The notes under the pieces: model-generated
The model's database searches: none
Told to the model about the DNA's origin: nothing
Seen by the model: the letters and a program-made list of their open reading frames with translations, nothing else
Shown here: piece by piece, positions 12,501 to 24,885 of the stretch
How the letters are laid out: each line of letters starts with the position of its first letter
Numbering within the stretch: position 1 is the stretch's first letter
Source of the DNA: Lagopus muta
Taxonomy: Eukaryota; Chordata; Aves; Galliformes; Phasianidae
Direction: 5' to 3'
DNA length: 64,000 nucleotides
Assembly (NCBI RefSeq): GCF_023343835.1
Contig: NC_064448.1
Location: 13,981,531 to 14,045,530 of the forward strand
Translations under genes and position numbers: made by a program

Positions 12501-15500
12501 GCGTTTCTCTTTTAAGTGTAATCTGACTACTTTTGAAAATTGTAGAGATCTGCCATTATTACATGAATTATATCCTAGCAGTAATTATACTCTTTGTAGT
12601 AATTATTTTAAGGGATCATCCCATCTTTTCCCACCCTAAGAAGTTGTTGTTTTGGAGGCTCTGAGAGCGTGGGGTTTCTTAGATTAATACTGAGGTGCCT
12701 GTGATTGTGCCTGGAAGGCTTTTCACACACCTGTGCCTCCATTTCCATAAGCTCAGGTCATTGGCATCTTCTCTCATCCCTTAAGGCTCTCTTGGAACAA
12801 GATGTGTTTCACCGCTCCCTCATGGCGTGCTGCTTGGAGGTCGTGCTTTTTGCCTACAGCTCTCCTCGCACCTTTCCCTGGATAATCGAAGTGCTTGACC
12901 TAAGGCCATTCTACTTTTATAAGGTAAAGACATACTGTCTGAATCTGCACTGAAAGTGGCACGTTACTGGACTGGCAGTCTGAGGGTGGTGCTCTCCTAG
13001 TAGTCATGTAGGAGAGAAACAGATGTTAACGTGTGCCTTGGCTATTCTAAATTCTGCCTGTCCGTAACGTTACCTGGGATGTGTAATGTTTGAGTTGAAG
13101 CTGAAACTTAAAGCAAGTAAACCTTTTTGTAAATGGTTCTTCACTGTAACATGCTATTAATAAACTTCTAGTTCTTTTCATGTGCCCAGCTGAATCTGAT
13201 GCACCTGCTCACGTCTGCCTGGCTGTAACACAGCATGTGCTTTGTGCATCCCTTCTGTATATGCTCAGTGTGAGAAGGGGCCTGAAGGCACCCTGCGAGC
13301 AGTTATTCTCTGCTAACAGGATGCTTGCTGTCTATTTCCAGATCCCCTTTGGCAAAGGGAGTAAAAAAAAAAAGCAATTAATTTGTACTTTTAAAAGGAA
13401 ACAAAGGAATGTGTTTGGGCTTGATACATCTATTTCATGTATATCTGTGTGCTTGTATGGACACAGGACAGCACAGCTGCACTGAAATGCAGAAGTAGGA
13501 TGTTGAATAGAGGCACAGAGGCCTTCTGTTGAGGTGTGACATAAGATGAAAAATCAGAAAGCCAAGCCGCCAGAGGAAGGGCGGCATTCAGGGCAGAGTG
13601 TTTGGGGAATCTGCTTCTGTGGGTGCCTCGGTGGAAGCTGGGTTGCTCAGGGGAGTCAGAAAGGGCTGGGGAGGGTTCAAGGGTGGGGGGGAAGCTGGAG
13701 CATTCCACCTTGAAGGGAAGTTGGGAACGCAGTCCTGAAATGAAAAATGGTTTGGTCGCGTTACGCAGGAGTGGTTTGACTTCGCTTTCATGTGAGCGCC
13801 TTGTTGCTGTTAGGTAATTGAAGTACTGATTCGGTCTGAAGAAGGACTTTCCAGAGACATGGTGAAGCACCTCAACAGCATCGAGGAGCAAATCCTTGAG
13901 AGCCTTGCCTGGACTCGGGACTCAGCACTCTGGACTGCTCTCCAGGCTTCAGGAAACAGGGTTCCCACCTGCGAGGAGGTATGTTATTTGTTTTCCTCTA
14001 CTGAAAAATTATCTTCTTACTGCTGCTTTGTACAGAACACTGTTCAAATGGAACAGTTTATGCAGAAAAAAAAAATATTAAAGATTTGGGACAAAGGAAA
14101 GCTATTTGTTATCTTACACTGGTTTTTCTTGTTTCTCAGGTAATATTTCCCAATAATTTTGAAGCAAACAATGGAGGAAGTGGGCTTGGGCATTTGCCTA
14201 TGATGCCAATATCTCCTATAGTTCATCCTCGAGTAAAAGAGGTTCGGACAGACCTTGGCGGGAGTTTAAGACGGGGTACGTTCAGAGTTCCTCATATATG
14301 TTGGATGTGTGATTTTATTTATTCAGTTCTAGTCCCAGTTGATCAAGAAGTCCAGATGCACCCAGTCAAACCCTTGTGTCTTTTACTAGCAGCAGTCATT
14401 GGTCATCACGCTTCCTGTGTGAAGCGGAGCAGGACGTGCCTTTGTGTAGGTGCAGGGTTACCTGACTTGTAGGATGAGTTGTCATCTGGTAGCTTTGCAA
14501 TCTTTGTGGAGGTTGTGGGGGTTTTTGTTATCGGGGCTGTTTGTTCTTTGGGGTTTTGTTGTTGTTGCTGTCAGTGAATTGGACTGGATTTTTGGTTCCT
14601 TTCCTTCAAGTATAACCTTTTCTTTGCAGTGTCCAGCATTTTTAGTAGCTCTGTTTCATTCTTACCATTCTAATCCTTCAGACCACGGTCTCTCTGCATG
14701 TTGTCCTACTGGCACAGTGATGGCTGCCACTGTCACCCCTTGTTATTGCATACTGAGATGACAAAACTGCATTTAGTCCTCTTCATACTGACCTTGCTTT
14801 TGCAGGATGGGAGGATGATAATTTGTCTGCAATATTCTTTTCCTCTGAAGAACTGCCTTGCTCTTCCCAGGCATCATGTAAAACATCCTTAAGGGTGAGG
14901 ATGAAGGGTTAGTGGCAGCACTGCTGTTGCTTTTTCCCACTTCACTGATTAGGATGAACTGCTTTCACTCTTTCACTGTATCCCATACAAGAGTCCGTGA
15001 GTTCTTGCTCGTGGCGCTGTGATGCTGTTGTCTTTTGCGTTCATCTGGCAAATCATGGTACAAAACTGTTTTGTTTTTTTTTATTTTTTAACTACTCAAG
15101 TTAGGGAAGTGATGTATTAATGGTTACTGCAGGTGTTATGGTGAGTGGTTCAGTAGAAGGGAGATGGTACCAGGTTCTCACACACCTCTGTCCATCTGTA
15201 CCAAGTGTTCTTCCTAACTTCCCATGGAAGACAGTGGGGATTGGAAATGTTTGTTTGCTCCTGGCACCCAGCAGACCATCCTGGCAGAGGAGAAATGAGG
15301 TGTCCATTGGTTTCTCCTTGCTGGTTAGCCAGAAAGCTTCTGCACCATGAGGAGCGTTCTTTCCACAAGCAGCACTGGTAGCTTGGTTGCTCCTGTCTTT
15401 CCTGTTGCTATCATATTATGAAACCAAACTGTCTGGGGTAACTACAGAGTAATAAAAATCAGTTGAAGGTCTGTAGGTCTCTATTCATATTGCCAAGAAA

Positions 15501-18500
15501 CAGCAAGCTGTGAGATCACTTCTTAACCAGAATTGATGCATTTCAATCTCTTGTTATCTTCTGCCTCTTCTTGTGCTGCAGAGAAATATTCCCGTTCAGC
15601 TGCTCCACTGAAGATTGTCTTTTCTCTTTTGCTCACCAGACACTCAGCCATTGTCACCAATCTCTGTGCATGAGCGCTACAGCTCCCCTACAGCAGGAAG
15701 TGCCAAGAGGAGACTCTTTGGAGACGACAGCCCCAAAGAGATGCAGATGGAAAAGATTTTAACAGAGGGAACCAAGTTGACAATTGCTCCAGCATCAAGC
15801 ATTGCTGCTGAAAATGTGTCCATCTCTCCTGGGCAGACAGTACTGACTGTGACAACAGCAACGGTAGCAGGAAAAGCAGGACAGAAAGTTACTATTCCAC
15901 TGCATGGTATGAGTTCTTTCTGGTTTTCTTCCACGTGAGATGCTGTGCTTACCCTTAAGATCTGGCTAGATGGACCACACGTCTTGTATCTATTTTTCCT
16001 TATTTAAGAGAGCACTAACAAAGCAAACAAGCAAACACAACACCAGAACTTAAGCTTTTGTGCTAACATCTCATTCTGTGCTTTAATGTGATATCTGACA
16101 AGAGTTCCAAGGATTCCACCTGGCAAACAAAGTTGTGGAGTTCTTCCTTCTAGTTAAATCTCATCACAGGTTAAGCATTGGTTTGTTTCTCAACTCTAAT
16201 AGTGTAATCTAAAAAGATTCTGTTATTACTGAATAAGGGCTGTGTATAGACATTGAGCAAAGTAGTGGGGGGTTGCATTTATTTTTTGTGGGGTTGGCTT
16301 TTTTGTTTTACTGGAACTGATGCTTGACTGTTTCTTAGGACGATACATGAGAAATGAGGTTTTGTAGCCTTTCTGAATTGCAAAATCTGTGTCTTCATAT
16401 AGGAAGACAAAATGAAAAAATCACTGCTTTTCATGTTTAAACAGACATTCATTAAGAGAATTTGACAATTACAGAAACTAATGTGGACTGCATATAGTCA
16501 GATTTACAAAATAGTGTCAGAAAATGAACACCAGTGCCCATCACTCCCAGAAGAGTGATAGGCTGACTACAGAGATTGCAATTTCATGTAAACCTCGTAC
16601 TTTGAAGATAGTTTCAGAAGTGATTATTCGCAACCATACTCTTCATTTAAGCATTACCAGAAATGTACTTTTCTATTATTTGTGAAGACTCGGTCTTCCT
16701 AGTGCCCAATACAGAAGGAAGAAATATCTTCTGTGTGAAATATCTGTGAAAGAGTTCAGGATTTACAGTTCTGCAGTGCGTTGTCGTGGCTGCCAGCAGT
16801 TCATTTCTTGGGTGCTTGTGTCATCTCCAGGTATCGCAAATGAGCTGGGTGGGATCACTCTGATACCCATCTCAATGAATCTAGGTCAGGCACCTAAAAT
16901 AGAGGCTCAGGATCCCTGCCACCCTCAGGTGAATCAGGATCAAGAAGTGCATCTCTCATCAGGAAACAAACCAAAGAGAACAGGATCCTTGGCGCTGTTC
17001 TACAGGAAGGTGAGCTGTGACAGGAAGGTGTGACTTACCTCTGCAGCTGTGCTGAAACTCCATGCAGTACGTTACCTGTCAGTCTTCACGTGCCTTGCCT
17101 TTGGCTTGAAGAATTCTCGTATTGCTGGGAGAAGGGAAAAGCTATTGTAGAGAATTCAGTAACCCCGTTCACTTTCTGCCCTGTGCTATCATTACACTGT
17201 TTTGTTGGGGTTTTTTGTTTTTTTTTGTTTTTAATTCAGCAGCTTCTGTAGGAGACATTGCCAGTTTGTAATTCTCTTGTTATTGCCTCTCACGTTTGCA
17301 GAAGTTAGATGCATCAAAAATGAGATTGCCCTTCTGTGTTTTGGTCATTCAAAACTGCTGTGTTTTGGATCCTGTACCAGGAGATTCTCTTGCTGGCATT
17401 TTTGAGATCTCCCCAGTACTGCGGATCTTTCTTGTGCATGGCCTCAGAAATCAGGGATGAAAAGCATGCTATCTCAAAGCTTCTAGAAAGGAGGAATTTC
17501 TTGAAAAGAGTAAAGGAGTAAAAGGAGCAAGTTAAGAACCTACTTTTTTTAGGGTAGGGAGATATATTCTTACTGAAGATGTTCTCAGAGATTTTCTCCT
17601 TTATATCCTAAACCAGAGAGGGATGGATTTGAAGGTCAGACTGTTTGGTGGATGAAGAAGCATAGCCAAGGGTTGAAGAACTGATTGGATCAGCATAGCC
17701 AAGGGTTGATTGCATCCCACTGTAGCGAGTGAGTGATGTAATACAAAAGGAATGGAATATTTTCCATCAGGTTTCCTATAAGCATCCAGCATTTGCACAG
17801 AGTTGACAATTGAGTATTTGAAGACATTCTTGTGGGCAGAAGGAGAAAACTCTGAGGAAGCAAAGTATTGAAAGATCAAACAGCTGCACTTGGCTTTCAC
17901 TTCTGCAGGATAGGTTAAGCTCAGTTGGCTCCATTCATTGCTGTGTGTCTTTCTCTTGTAGGTTTACCACCTGGCCAGCGTGCGCCTGCGTGACCTGTGT
18001 TTGAAGTTGGATGTGTCCAATGACTTGCGCAGGAAGATCTGGACGTGCTTTGAATTCACGTTGGTTCACTGTGCTGATCTAATGAAGGACAGGCATTTGG
18101 ACCAGCTTCTCCTCTGTGCCTTTTATATCATGGCAAAGGTAACATATGGGCTTAAGGAATTAGAGTTTTATTTCAGATGAAAGTGTAAATTGGATGGCTG
18201 GAAGACCGAGTCCAGCAGACGAGCAATTCTGACATGTGAAAGAAAACTAAAATAGTATGTGTGTGTATGTACCTGTGTGGTGGTTTGTTGAGTATTTCCT
18301 CATTTTCTACTTAGAAAAGTTGAGACACGTAGTTTTCAAATTCACAAATACATCTTCTGATGGAATAATGCTTCATTTTTAACTTTTAGTATTATTGGAA
18401 GAAAAGTTGGAGGAGGGATAATGTCTAACAGGCAACAAATAGCTTTACTATCAGAAATAAATAAAAAAAAAGAATGCTTGAACATGGAAATGTGTGGTTT

Positions 18501-21500
18501 TGTTCATATTCCCATCAGCATATTAATGCTCATGAAAGATCTGTGTACAAGGAAGCTAATTGAGTACACTGCACCTGAGCAGCCCTGTCTTTCTGTTTGC
18601 ACTCTGCCTTCAACAGCCTTTTCTTTTCCAGGTCACCAAAGAGGAAAGAACTTTTCAGGATATAATGAAAAGTTACAGGAATCAGCCACAAGCAAACAGC
18701 CACGTGAGTAAATGATGGCTCCTTTCCTTTGTATAAATGTTGGACAGAGGTGGCCTTCAGATGATTCTGGTGATAATGGAAAAGTCAACTTCATTGCCCT
18801 CTTCATTCTTACTCAGATGGATTTCACCTCATAGGATCACCAAGGTTGGAAAAAGCTTCCACGACCATCCAGTCCAACCATCACCTCCCACCAGCGCTTC
18901 CCACTGACCCACATCCCTCACCACAACATCTGAACGTTTCTTGAATGGCACCAGGGACAGTGACTCCCCACCTCCCTGGCAGCCCATTCCAGCGCCTCAT
19001 CTTCTGTCTTTTCTGTTTTCCTTGACAAGAATGTTTTTTCCTCTCCTCTGTGTCCTGTAGGTTTATAGGAGCGTTTTGTTAAGGAACACTTCTGCCAGTG
19101 TCCCTGTGGAGAGAAATGCGAACCAAGACGTACAGATGGCAGAAGGTAAGTAAGGCCATCTGACATTTTTTTGAAATGTGTTTGCATGCTTTTATGAAGC
19201 TGAGCTGTCAAGTGATAAAGAGAAAGGAAATGAGTTTTAGAGCTTTAAACATAATGAAGAAAAATAAGTATATTGCTGAAAAATAAACTGTTTTATCAAC
19301 TGCCCTCCTGCATTAGAGAGAGAAAACATTCTTCCCAGTTGGAACAAATGTTCAATTTTGTTTGTTTGTTTTTTGGTGGGTTTGTTTGTTTGTTGTTTTT
19401 TGTTTTTTTAAGGAAAAAAACCAATAGGTTCAGCATCCTGTCCAGCAGCTGCCTGCACGCTGCTGATAGATTCGTGCCTCCTTTATCTTGTATCAACTCC
19501 TGTTTTTTAACAACTTTTGACAACTTTGTGTTGTAACACAAGGCAGACGTACTAAAGAATTACAGACACCAACTGAAGGTTTTTTTTTTTTTTTAAATGC
19601 TTTCTTTCATACTGCACTGATAACAAGAGGCTTTCTTTTGTGATCTTGTTTTGCTTGGTCAGTAGTATGGAGAGTGAAACAGGATGTTGTGCTCAGTAAC
19701 GGCCTGACTTGAGCAGGCAAGAGATAACATCAACTTGCTGTGCAGCTGCAGCTTTTTTCACTGAAGCACCACAGAATTCCTGAGATGGGGTCATGGCATC
19801 CATGCAGTAGGTGTGAGTAGAGGAAGAAGCTATTTTTTTTTTTGCCAGCTGATGACTAGGAAGTTTCACAGAAGCAAAAAGCTGCACGTTGTCAGACTGC
19901 TTAAAGCACTGTTGCAAGTTTGAATAGCACATAGCTGAGTGTTGGAAAGGTGAAGGTTCTGAGTACCTTTAGCATTGTTCAGCACCCTGGCTAATTTCAT
20001 TATTACTGTGCTGGGATTGTATAGCAGTCCATAAAAGATGAACCAAAAAAATAGAAGGCTTTTTACTACTCCTTTTAAAAATAAAGAAAAGGGATCAATA
20101 CTGCTTTACTTCCTAATCCTAAGCTGGAAATAGCTGTAGCACAGATCTGCATTATCCACTTCAGTCACCATCCACTGGTCTGCTGGCAGCGATTCATAAC
20201 TCCTCCTGATGTTCATAACCACGTACAGTGCATCTTTGAGGCGTGTTTCAGGAGTTCATCTTACTGACTGGTCAGCTCATGAACGAGCTCTTGTCAGTTG
20301 GATGTCTCAAATTTAAGTCTGAAGAAGTCAATTTAACACCGCATTCTAAAATCTGAAGCTTTCTCTTGTAATCAGACTCATCTGTGAAGAGTGGAAATTC
20401 CTTGGGAGGATCGGCAGAGGAGAACTGCACTGAGCTGGGAACAGAGGAGAGAGGAGATCTCATTAAATTTTACAATGCCGTCTATGTAGGAAGAGTAAAA
20501 TCTTTTGCACTGAAGTACGATGTCACAAACCAGGATCATGTAGTAAGTAAAATATATTGGAGCTTTGCTTTAAAAATCAGACGCTGGTTTATTCTGTGTC
20601 AGGTTTTTGTTTTGTATTTACCTGGCATGGTTACAGAAGTCACAAAGTGATGCTTCTTGTAATGTTTGCAGCCCTTCAGGAGCTGTGCAGCTCAGTTACT
20701 ATGAAGATAACAGCCTTAGAAGGATGCTGAGGGGCACTGCTGTGGAAAATGGGGCTGGCTTTTCTCTTTGTAAAGTTCCCTTCTGTAGATAAAGCTGCAA
20801 TGAGGGGAAAGCATCATGGGCGGTACAGAGGGAGAAATAAGATTGGGAGTTTTCAGAGTCGGGAAGAAAGCTTGTTAGCACCAGCAGGAAGAGTACAAGA
20901 GGCAGATCTGCTGGCACTTTATCTGTTAACACGAGGCTGCCACAGCCCAAGTGCACCAACATTTGGCCTCAAGAAACTGGGGTGTGAGAGTGTGATTAAG
21001 CAGCGTGGAGAACTGAAACTGAAATTCAGTTCAGTTTCCTGGTAGGAAGCATTCTTATGTGCCAGGCCTGTGAGTCAGGCAGAATGTTTTTGTGGTTTAA
21101 CACTTGAGGGACAGGCAAAAATAAACGCATTGTAATCTTCATTTCCAGTAAGTGCATTACCCATCACTTCGATAGCAGTTGCTGAAAAGCAGGTATGAGC
21201 TGAAGGGGAGAATGCTGCTCTGACAGACTGTTCAGCTACAGCTGCTCCAGGGAGCCCAGTGGCACAGGGAAGTGCTGGTAGAGATGTCTATAAAGTAAAA
21301 GCATAAAGCAAACCAACCCAGTTTACAACCCCATTTTCAGTTTCTTTAGGTAGCAGTGCTCATTTGCTCATGTGGCTGTGTTGACACATCTGAAAAATAC
21401 GTAGGTTGCTCCAAAAGCAGTGCCTCCTGTTATTACTGTGGACACTGCAGCAGATGCAAAGAGCACAAGAACACTGTTGGACAGAGCAGATCCTACAACA

Positions 21501-22663
21501 CACCGTTTTTCAAAATATTCACCACTGTTGGCTGTGCACATTCACAAGTGATGAACCCGAGCCTGCATGCTGCACTTGTGGGGGCAATACTTGCAGGGGC
21601 AGAGGTGGCCCGCTGTCAGCACTGCTGGAACACACCATCCACCTCTCGCTGCGCTCACACCCACTGCTGGTCTCCATAGATGTTCATATGTTCATGATGA
21701 ACGTCACTGGAGGCTATTTTTTTCCACATGGAGGAATTCAGTCCCCCCTGTTGGCTCCATGTGCGCTCCCATGTCACACGCTGTTATGTCAGACAGTTCC
21801 ATACGGCAGCAAAATGGAATGGGAGATCAGTGGGAAGGTTCCAGCCATCTGTCTCTGACATCATGGGCCAACATCATAAAACAGGAGGCGTTACTTTTGG
21901 AGCTGCCTTAGTACATTTGTTCTGTGGATTCTTGCTTGGTTGTCACACTGCTACAGGATAAAATGTTCTACAGGAAACCCAGAAGTGTGGCTGCATTGCC
22001 TTTTTGTGAAGTTATTGCTGTCTGGTAGCTCCTGATTCACCTCCTGGGGATTGGTCCTCTTTCAGATGGAAGCCCCCCCCTTGTCTCCGTTCCCCAGCAT
22101 TAAGCAGCAGCCGGTGTCTCCTCGGCGGATCTCTCAGCAGCACTCTGTTTACGTCTCGCCTCACAAGAACAGTGCCTGCCTGACGCCTCGAACTGCGCTC
22201 CTGTACAAATTCAATGGGAGCCCTTCCAAGGTAGAAATGAAAGGGTTGGAAGAGGTTGATCTGGGAGAGGGTGAATTCATCTCACCGCTGGAACGTGGTC
22301 TGTGTCGGTGGGAATCCACTGAGCCTCAACTTTGCGGGGAGGGGTAGAGTTCTTTTGGAGAGCTCTTCACGTGCTCAGCAGAGAGGTTCAAAATAATAAC
22401 TTCTCTAGTTCTCAGCTAATTGAGAACCAAATGGGGTTTGAAATGAAGTCATAGTTACTTGTGTTACTTTGTTCTTAAATTGTCGTTCACAGAGTTTGAA
22501 GGATATCAACAATATGATAAAACAGGGTGAACACAGGAGTAAGAAACGAGCCATAACGATTGATGGCGACACTGAGCCCCCTATGAAGCGACTCTGCCAG
22601 GAAAACGATGATGTTCTACTGAAGCGCCTTCAGGATGTTGTCAGTGAAAGAGCAAATCACTAA
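3596..22663 (+). CDS. RBL1: Retinoblastoma-like protein 1 (p107), 22 coding exons, apparently intact
   Basis: Coding exons: 3596-3736, 3812-3945, 4062-4262, 5354-5418, 5506-5634, 5748-5908, 6631-6680, 9293-9479, 10264-10430, 11667-11779, 12268-12371, 12786-12923, 13814-13978, 14140-14275, 15640-15906, 16831-17009, 17962-18138, 18632-18703, 19061-19145, 20376-20542, 22066-22230, 22493-22663. They join in frame to 1057 residues (human about 1068), all with GT-AG junctions. The start has a strong context (GCCGCCATGT). The product is a nuclear pocket protein that binds E2F4/5 and LxCxE proteins and represses cell-cycle genes. In order: N-terminal cyclin-like domain, pocket A (about 375-575), spacer with the cyclin/CDK-binding KRRLF (about 653-657), pocket B (from about 768) and the Rb C-terminal segment ending in ERANH. 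The spacer is shorter than in human and the loop in pocket B encoded by exons 19-20 is divergent. Residue ranges are estimates from exon sums. Confidence 0.98.
6895..7050 (+). repeat. Old CR1 LINE 3' fragment in RBL1 intron 7
   Basis: A diverged but recognisable CR1 3' end: a counterpart of the segment reading 'CTGGAGCAGGATGCCCAGG', then a 'GTGTGGATGTGG' stretch, then GATCTTTAGGATCTTTTCCAG and the terminal CTCTGTG. CR1 is the main avian non-LTR retrotransposon and is typically truncated at its 5' end, as here. Age is judged old from the divergence. Confidence 0.6.
8886..9062 (+). repeat. Two adjacent CR1 3' ends in RBL1 intron 7
   Basis: Two successive CR1 tail motifs occur. The first (about 8886-8940) runs through 'GGCATCCCTGCC' and 'GATCTTTATGGTCC'. 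The second (about 8940-9062) runs from 'CCAGGCTGGATGCAGCTCTG' through 'GGGTTGAAGCTAGGTAG' to 'TTCTGTGATTCTGT'. Both are sense to RBL1 and truncated at the 5' end. They lie within the largest RBL1 intron (6681-9292), the rest of which shows no other recognisable element apart from 6895-7050. Confidence 0.65.
18832..18995 (-). repeat. CR1 LINE 3' fragment, antisense, RBL1 intron 18
   Basis: Reading the plus strand gives the reverse complement of a CR1 end: 'AGGATCACCAAGGTTGGAAA' at the left, 'CATCCAGTCCAACCATC', then 'CACCTCCCTGGCAGCCCATT' at the right. It ends about 65 bp before exon 19 (19061), so it sits close to the splice acceptor region. Confidence 0.85.
20696..21319 (+). repeat. Direct duplication, copy 1 (RBL1 intron 20)
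   Basis: This 624-bp segment recurs at 25439-26062 with a constant offset of 4743 bp, hence no net insertion or deletion. I count about a dozen substitutions, roughly 98% identity. It contains no coding frame conserved on purpose: the small frames on both strands differ by neutral-looking changes. There are no terminal inverted repeats, no TG...CA ends and no clear target-site duplication, so a local duplication is more likely than two insertions of one mobile element. Confidence 0.9.
21402..21910 (+). mobile_element. Mariner-type MITE (Galluhop-like), RBL1 intron 20
   Basis: Imperfect terminal inverted repeats bound about 509 bp: left AGGTTGCTCCAAAAGCAGTG, right the reverse complement of AGGCAGCTCCAAAAGTAACG, each followed internally by CCTCCTGTT. 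A TA dinucleotide flanks each end, the mariner target. No intact transposase frame is present, so the copy is a non-autonomous, internally deleted derivative. Two relatives lie at 28739 and 41231. Confidence 0.85.
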
Positions 22664-23832
22664 AGCTGCCCGTTTTCTGTGGGATCTCAGAGCTATCTTG
22701 AGCAGGTCGATACAGCAATAGTGCTACTACTTCCTTACAAGATGTGGTATATGCAGACAGCTGCCTAGTTTGGTTAACGGTGAACCTCTGACTTCCACAG
22801 GATGCAGGAAGCAAGAGTTAGGTAGTAAGAAATGGAGCATGGAAGGTGGTTTTATTCCCAGAGAACATACTGTACTGTAAGTTACTCTCTTTGAGCCATT
22901 TTAGGAAAAGAGTGATCTGCAGAAAGCTGTGGTGGATGTTCTTGAGCCTAATCTAGAGCATTTCAGTTCTGAGTGTAACTCAGCTTCTGGTAACCATTTT
23001 ATTTTTGGAATTAAAACGGTAAGGAAATGAGTGAAGTCGGTTACATTTCTCAAGCTTCCGTACTTGAGGTAGAAACTTTGAAAGTGCCTTATTTCTAAAA
23101 TAATGTGGAGTAACTGAAGAGGAGAACAGACTGATTCAGTCTCAGAAAGAGTGGAACAGTTCTGAAGCGTGTGACTTGACATCCTGTGCCATTATCTCCT
23201 GTCAGAGCTTCAGCAAAAGCGTATGTTGCAACATGGATCGGAGCGTAGAACGTGAATCAGGAAGCAGATGCAGCAGTTTAAATTGGACGCCGGCAACTGG
23301 AAAAGCACAGAGATACCTTTCTGAATAAGTCTGAATTACCCTTCTCCTGAGCCAGTGAGCACTGCCGTGGGAGATGCTCCTTTCCAATGGGAAGCTTGGT
23401 TGCTGCCTGGCTGTAGAAGCTGTGGATAGGAATCGCAGCGTAACTGCAAAGACCTACAAGTTGGTTACGGTTGGAAAGAGAGCTTGGGCTTCAACTGCCT
23501 TACAGCTGTTGAAATGTGGAAATTCATTTAACACATTATGTAACTCTACATTTTAAGATCTTACTCTCTTGTTGTGTAGTATCTACACTGAAAGTAAACC
23601 CATCGGATAAGGTATGTTTGTATATATGACTTTTGTAGCTTCTAAAGGATTGCTTTCATTGGAAATGTGTAAGTTCTTATTTCTTATAACGAAAAATGTT
23701 GTTAACACTGAGGGATTTTATAGGATTTATTTTACCAAAACTGAAAAAGTCAAGTTTACTGTAAGTCAGTATTTTGATCTTATTTCTTAATTGCATTTGA
23801 AGTTAGAGCCGTACAGAAACTTGTCAGCACTG

Positions 23833-23834
<2 letters not shown>

Positions 23835-23887
<53 letters not shown>
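23835..23887 (+). repeat. (GT)n microsatellite, about 26 units
   Basis: An uninterrupted GT run of about 53 bp in the RBL1 3' UTR. Such runs are length-polymorphic and can form Z-DNA. Confidence 0.97.
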
Positions 23888-23888
<1 letters not shown>

Positions 23889-24539
23889 CGCTGGAAAAAA
23901 TAACAGTTCCATAGCATTTGTGCTAAGGGCTCTGTTCACTTTGTTTGCTTTGTTTAGTACATGCTGCCAGGTCTGCTGTGCTGTGCTTACAGGAAGAAAG
24001 CTTGTGTGATCTCACGCATCTGGCCAGCAGCCATGGAAGGAAAGAGTATGTACATGGGTGTGTGCAGGGACCCTACTCAGCAAGGATAGGATGTTTACAA
24101 ACCAGTTCATTTGGGTCTTTAACTACTTTGGTTTTTGACTTCCAAAAAAAAGGTGCTCATTTCTGAAAGGTGTGACTGTGGGGTAATGGACACACATGCA
24201 CAGAATGCAGATTCTTCAGTTCCTTTAATTTTATCCAATTTGAATATTTGTCTTCAGATGGCGAGACAAAATGTACAATAGAAACAAACTTTGTCTTGAT
24301 CCACTCATCTCTGCAGTTACAACCACATTCCCTTCAATGCATAACCCAGGCCCTAGAAGCCTCCTGCATTGTAGGGGAAATTAGGAATCCTGACTGAGCC
24401 TTACCTGCAGGATCACTGCAGCCCTTATGGGTGATGAATATAACCTCAGGCTTACCAGGGTTACATTCTTCAGCAGTATGGCATGGTAAGGATGAAGCTG
24501 ATTCAGTCGGGATGTAGCATCCCTGGAAGATCGTTGATG

Positions 24540-24600
24540 ATCCCTTGGGTTGGAAGGGGCCTCAGGGATCCTCAAGCTCCATCCCCCCACCATCTCTTCC
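24540..24600 (-). repeat. Probable CR1 scrap, antisense
   Basis: 'CTTGGGTTGGAAGGGGCCTC' followed by 'GGATCCTCAAGCTCCATCCC' resembles the reverse complement of the CR1 tail. It is short and diverged, and lies in the RBL1 3' UTR. Confidence 0.45.
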
Positions 24601-24863
24601 TACCACATGTACGCCTCCTGCACTGCTGCAGCCTTCTCTGGAACGGCAGAGAGCTGATGGTGCTAAGATCCTCACTGGTGTCATTAAGCACAGTGTTTTT
24701 TCATTAGAAAAACAGATGTACTACAACTGGATGCAGTTCAGATTTTTCACCTGTGTAGGTGACAACATGAAAAACGTTTTTGGACTTGCGGAACAGCTGA
24801 AGCAATGTATGTGAAACTTTTCTAATGGTTTAAAGTGCCTTCACGTGTAAATATGTATTTTAT

Positions 24864-24869
24864 AATAAA
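24864..24869 (+). terminator. RBL1: Polyadenylation signal of RBL1
   Basis: AATAAA in an AT-rich stretch, followed by a TG-rich segment (CTGTTTTGTGTGG) that suits a downstream element. It lies about 2.2 kb after the stop. Confidence 0.75.
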
Positions 24870-24885
24870 AGTATTTTAACCTCTG

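Larger units (their letters stand above)
22664..24885 (+). other. RBL1: 3' UTR of RBL1
   Basis: About 2.2 kb of AT-rich non-coding sequence follows the RBL1 stop (TAA 22661-22663) and ends just past AATAAA at 24864. It holds a long GT repeat (23835-23887) and a probable CR1 scrap near 24540. No coding frame is supported. Confidence 0.75.

Noticed and set aside
20699-20962. 87-codon minus-strand frame repeated almost unchanged at 25439-25705, seeming to be a conserved protein
   Set aside because: It is similar only because the DNA is duplicated. Substitutions are not biased to silent positions, and there is no start context or splice support.
23835-23887. Regular repeat that could suggest an array
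   Set aside because: A plain GT microsatellite; there are no spaced repeats or spacers, so it is not CRISPR-like.
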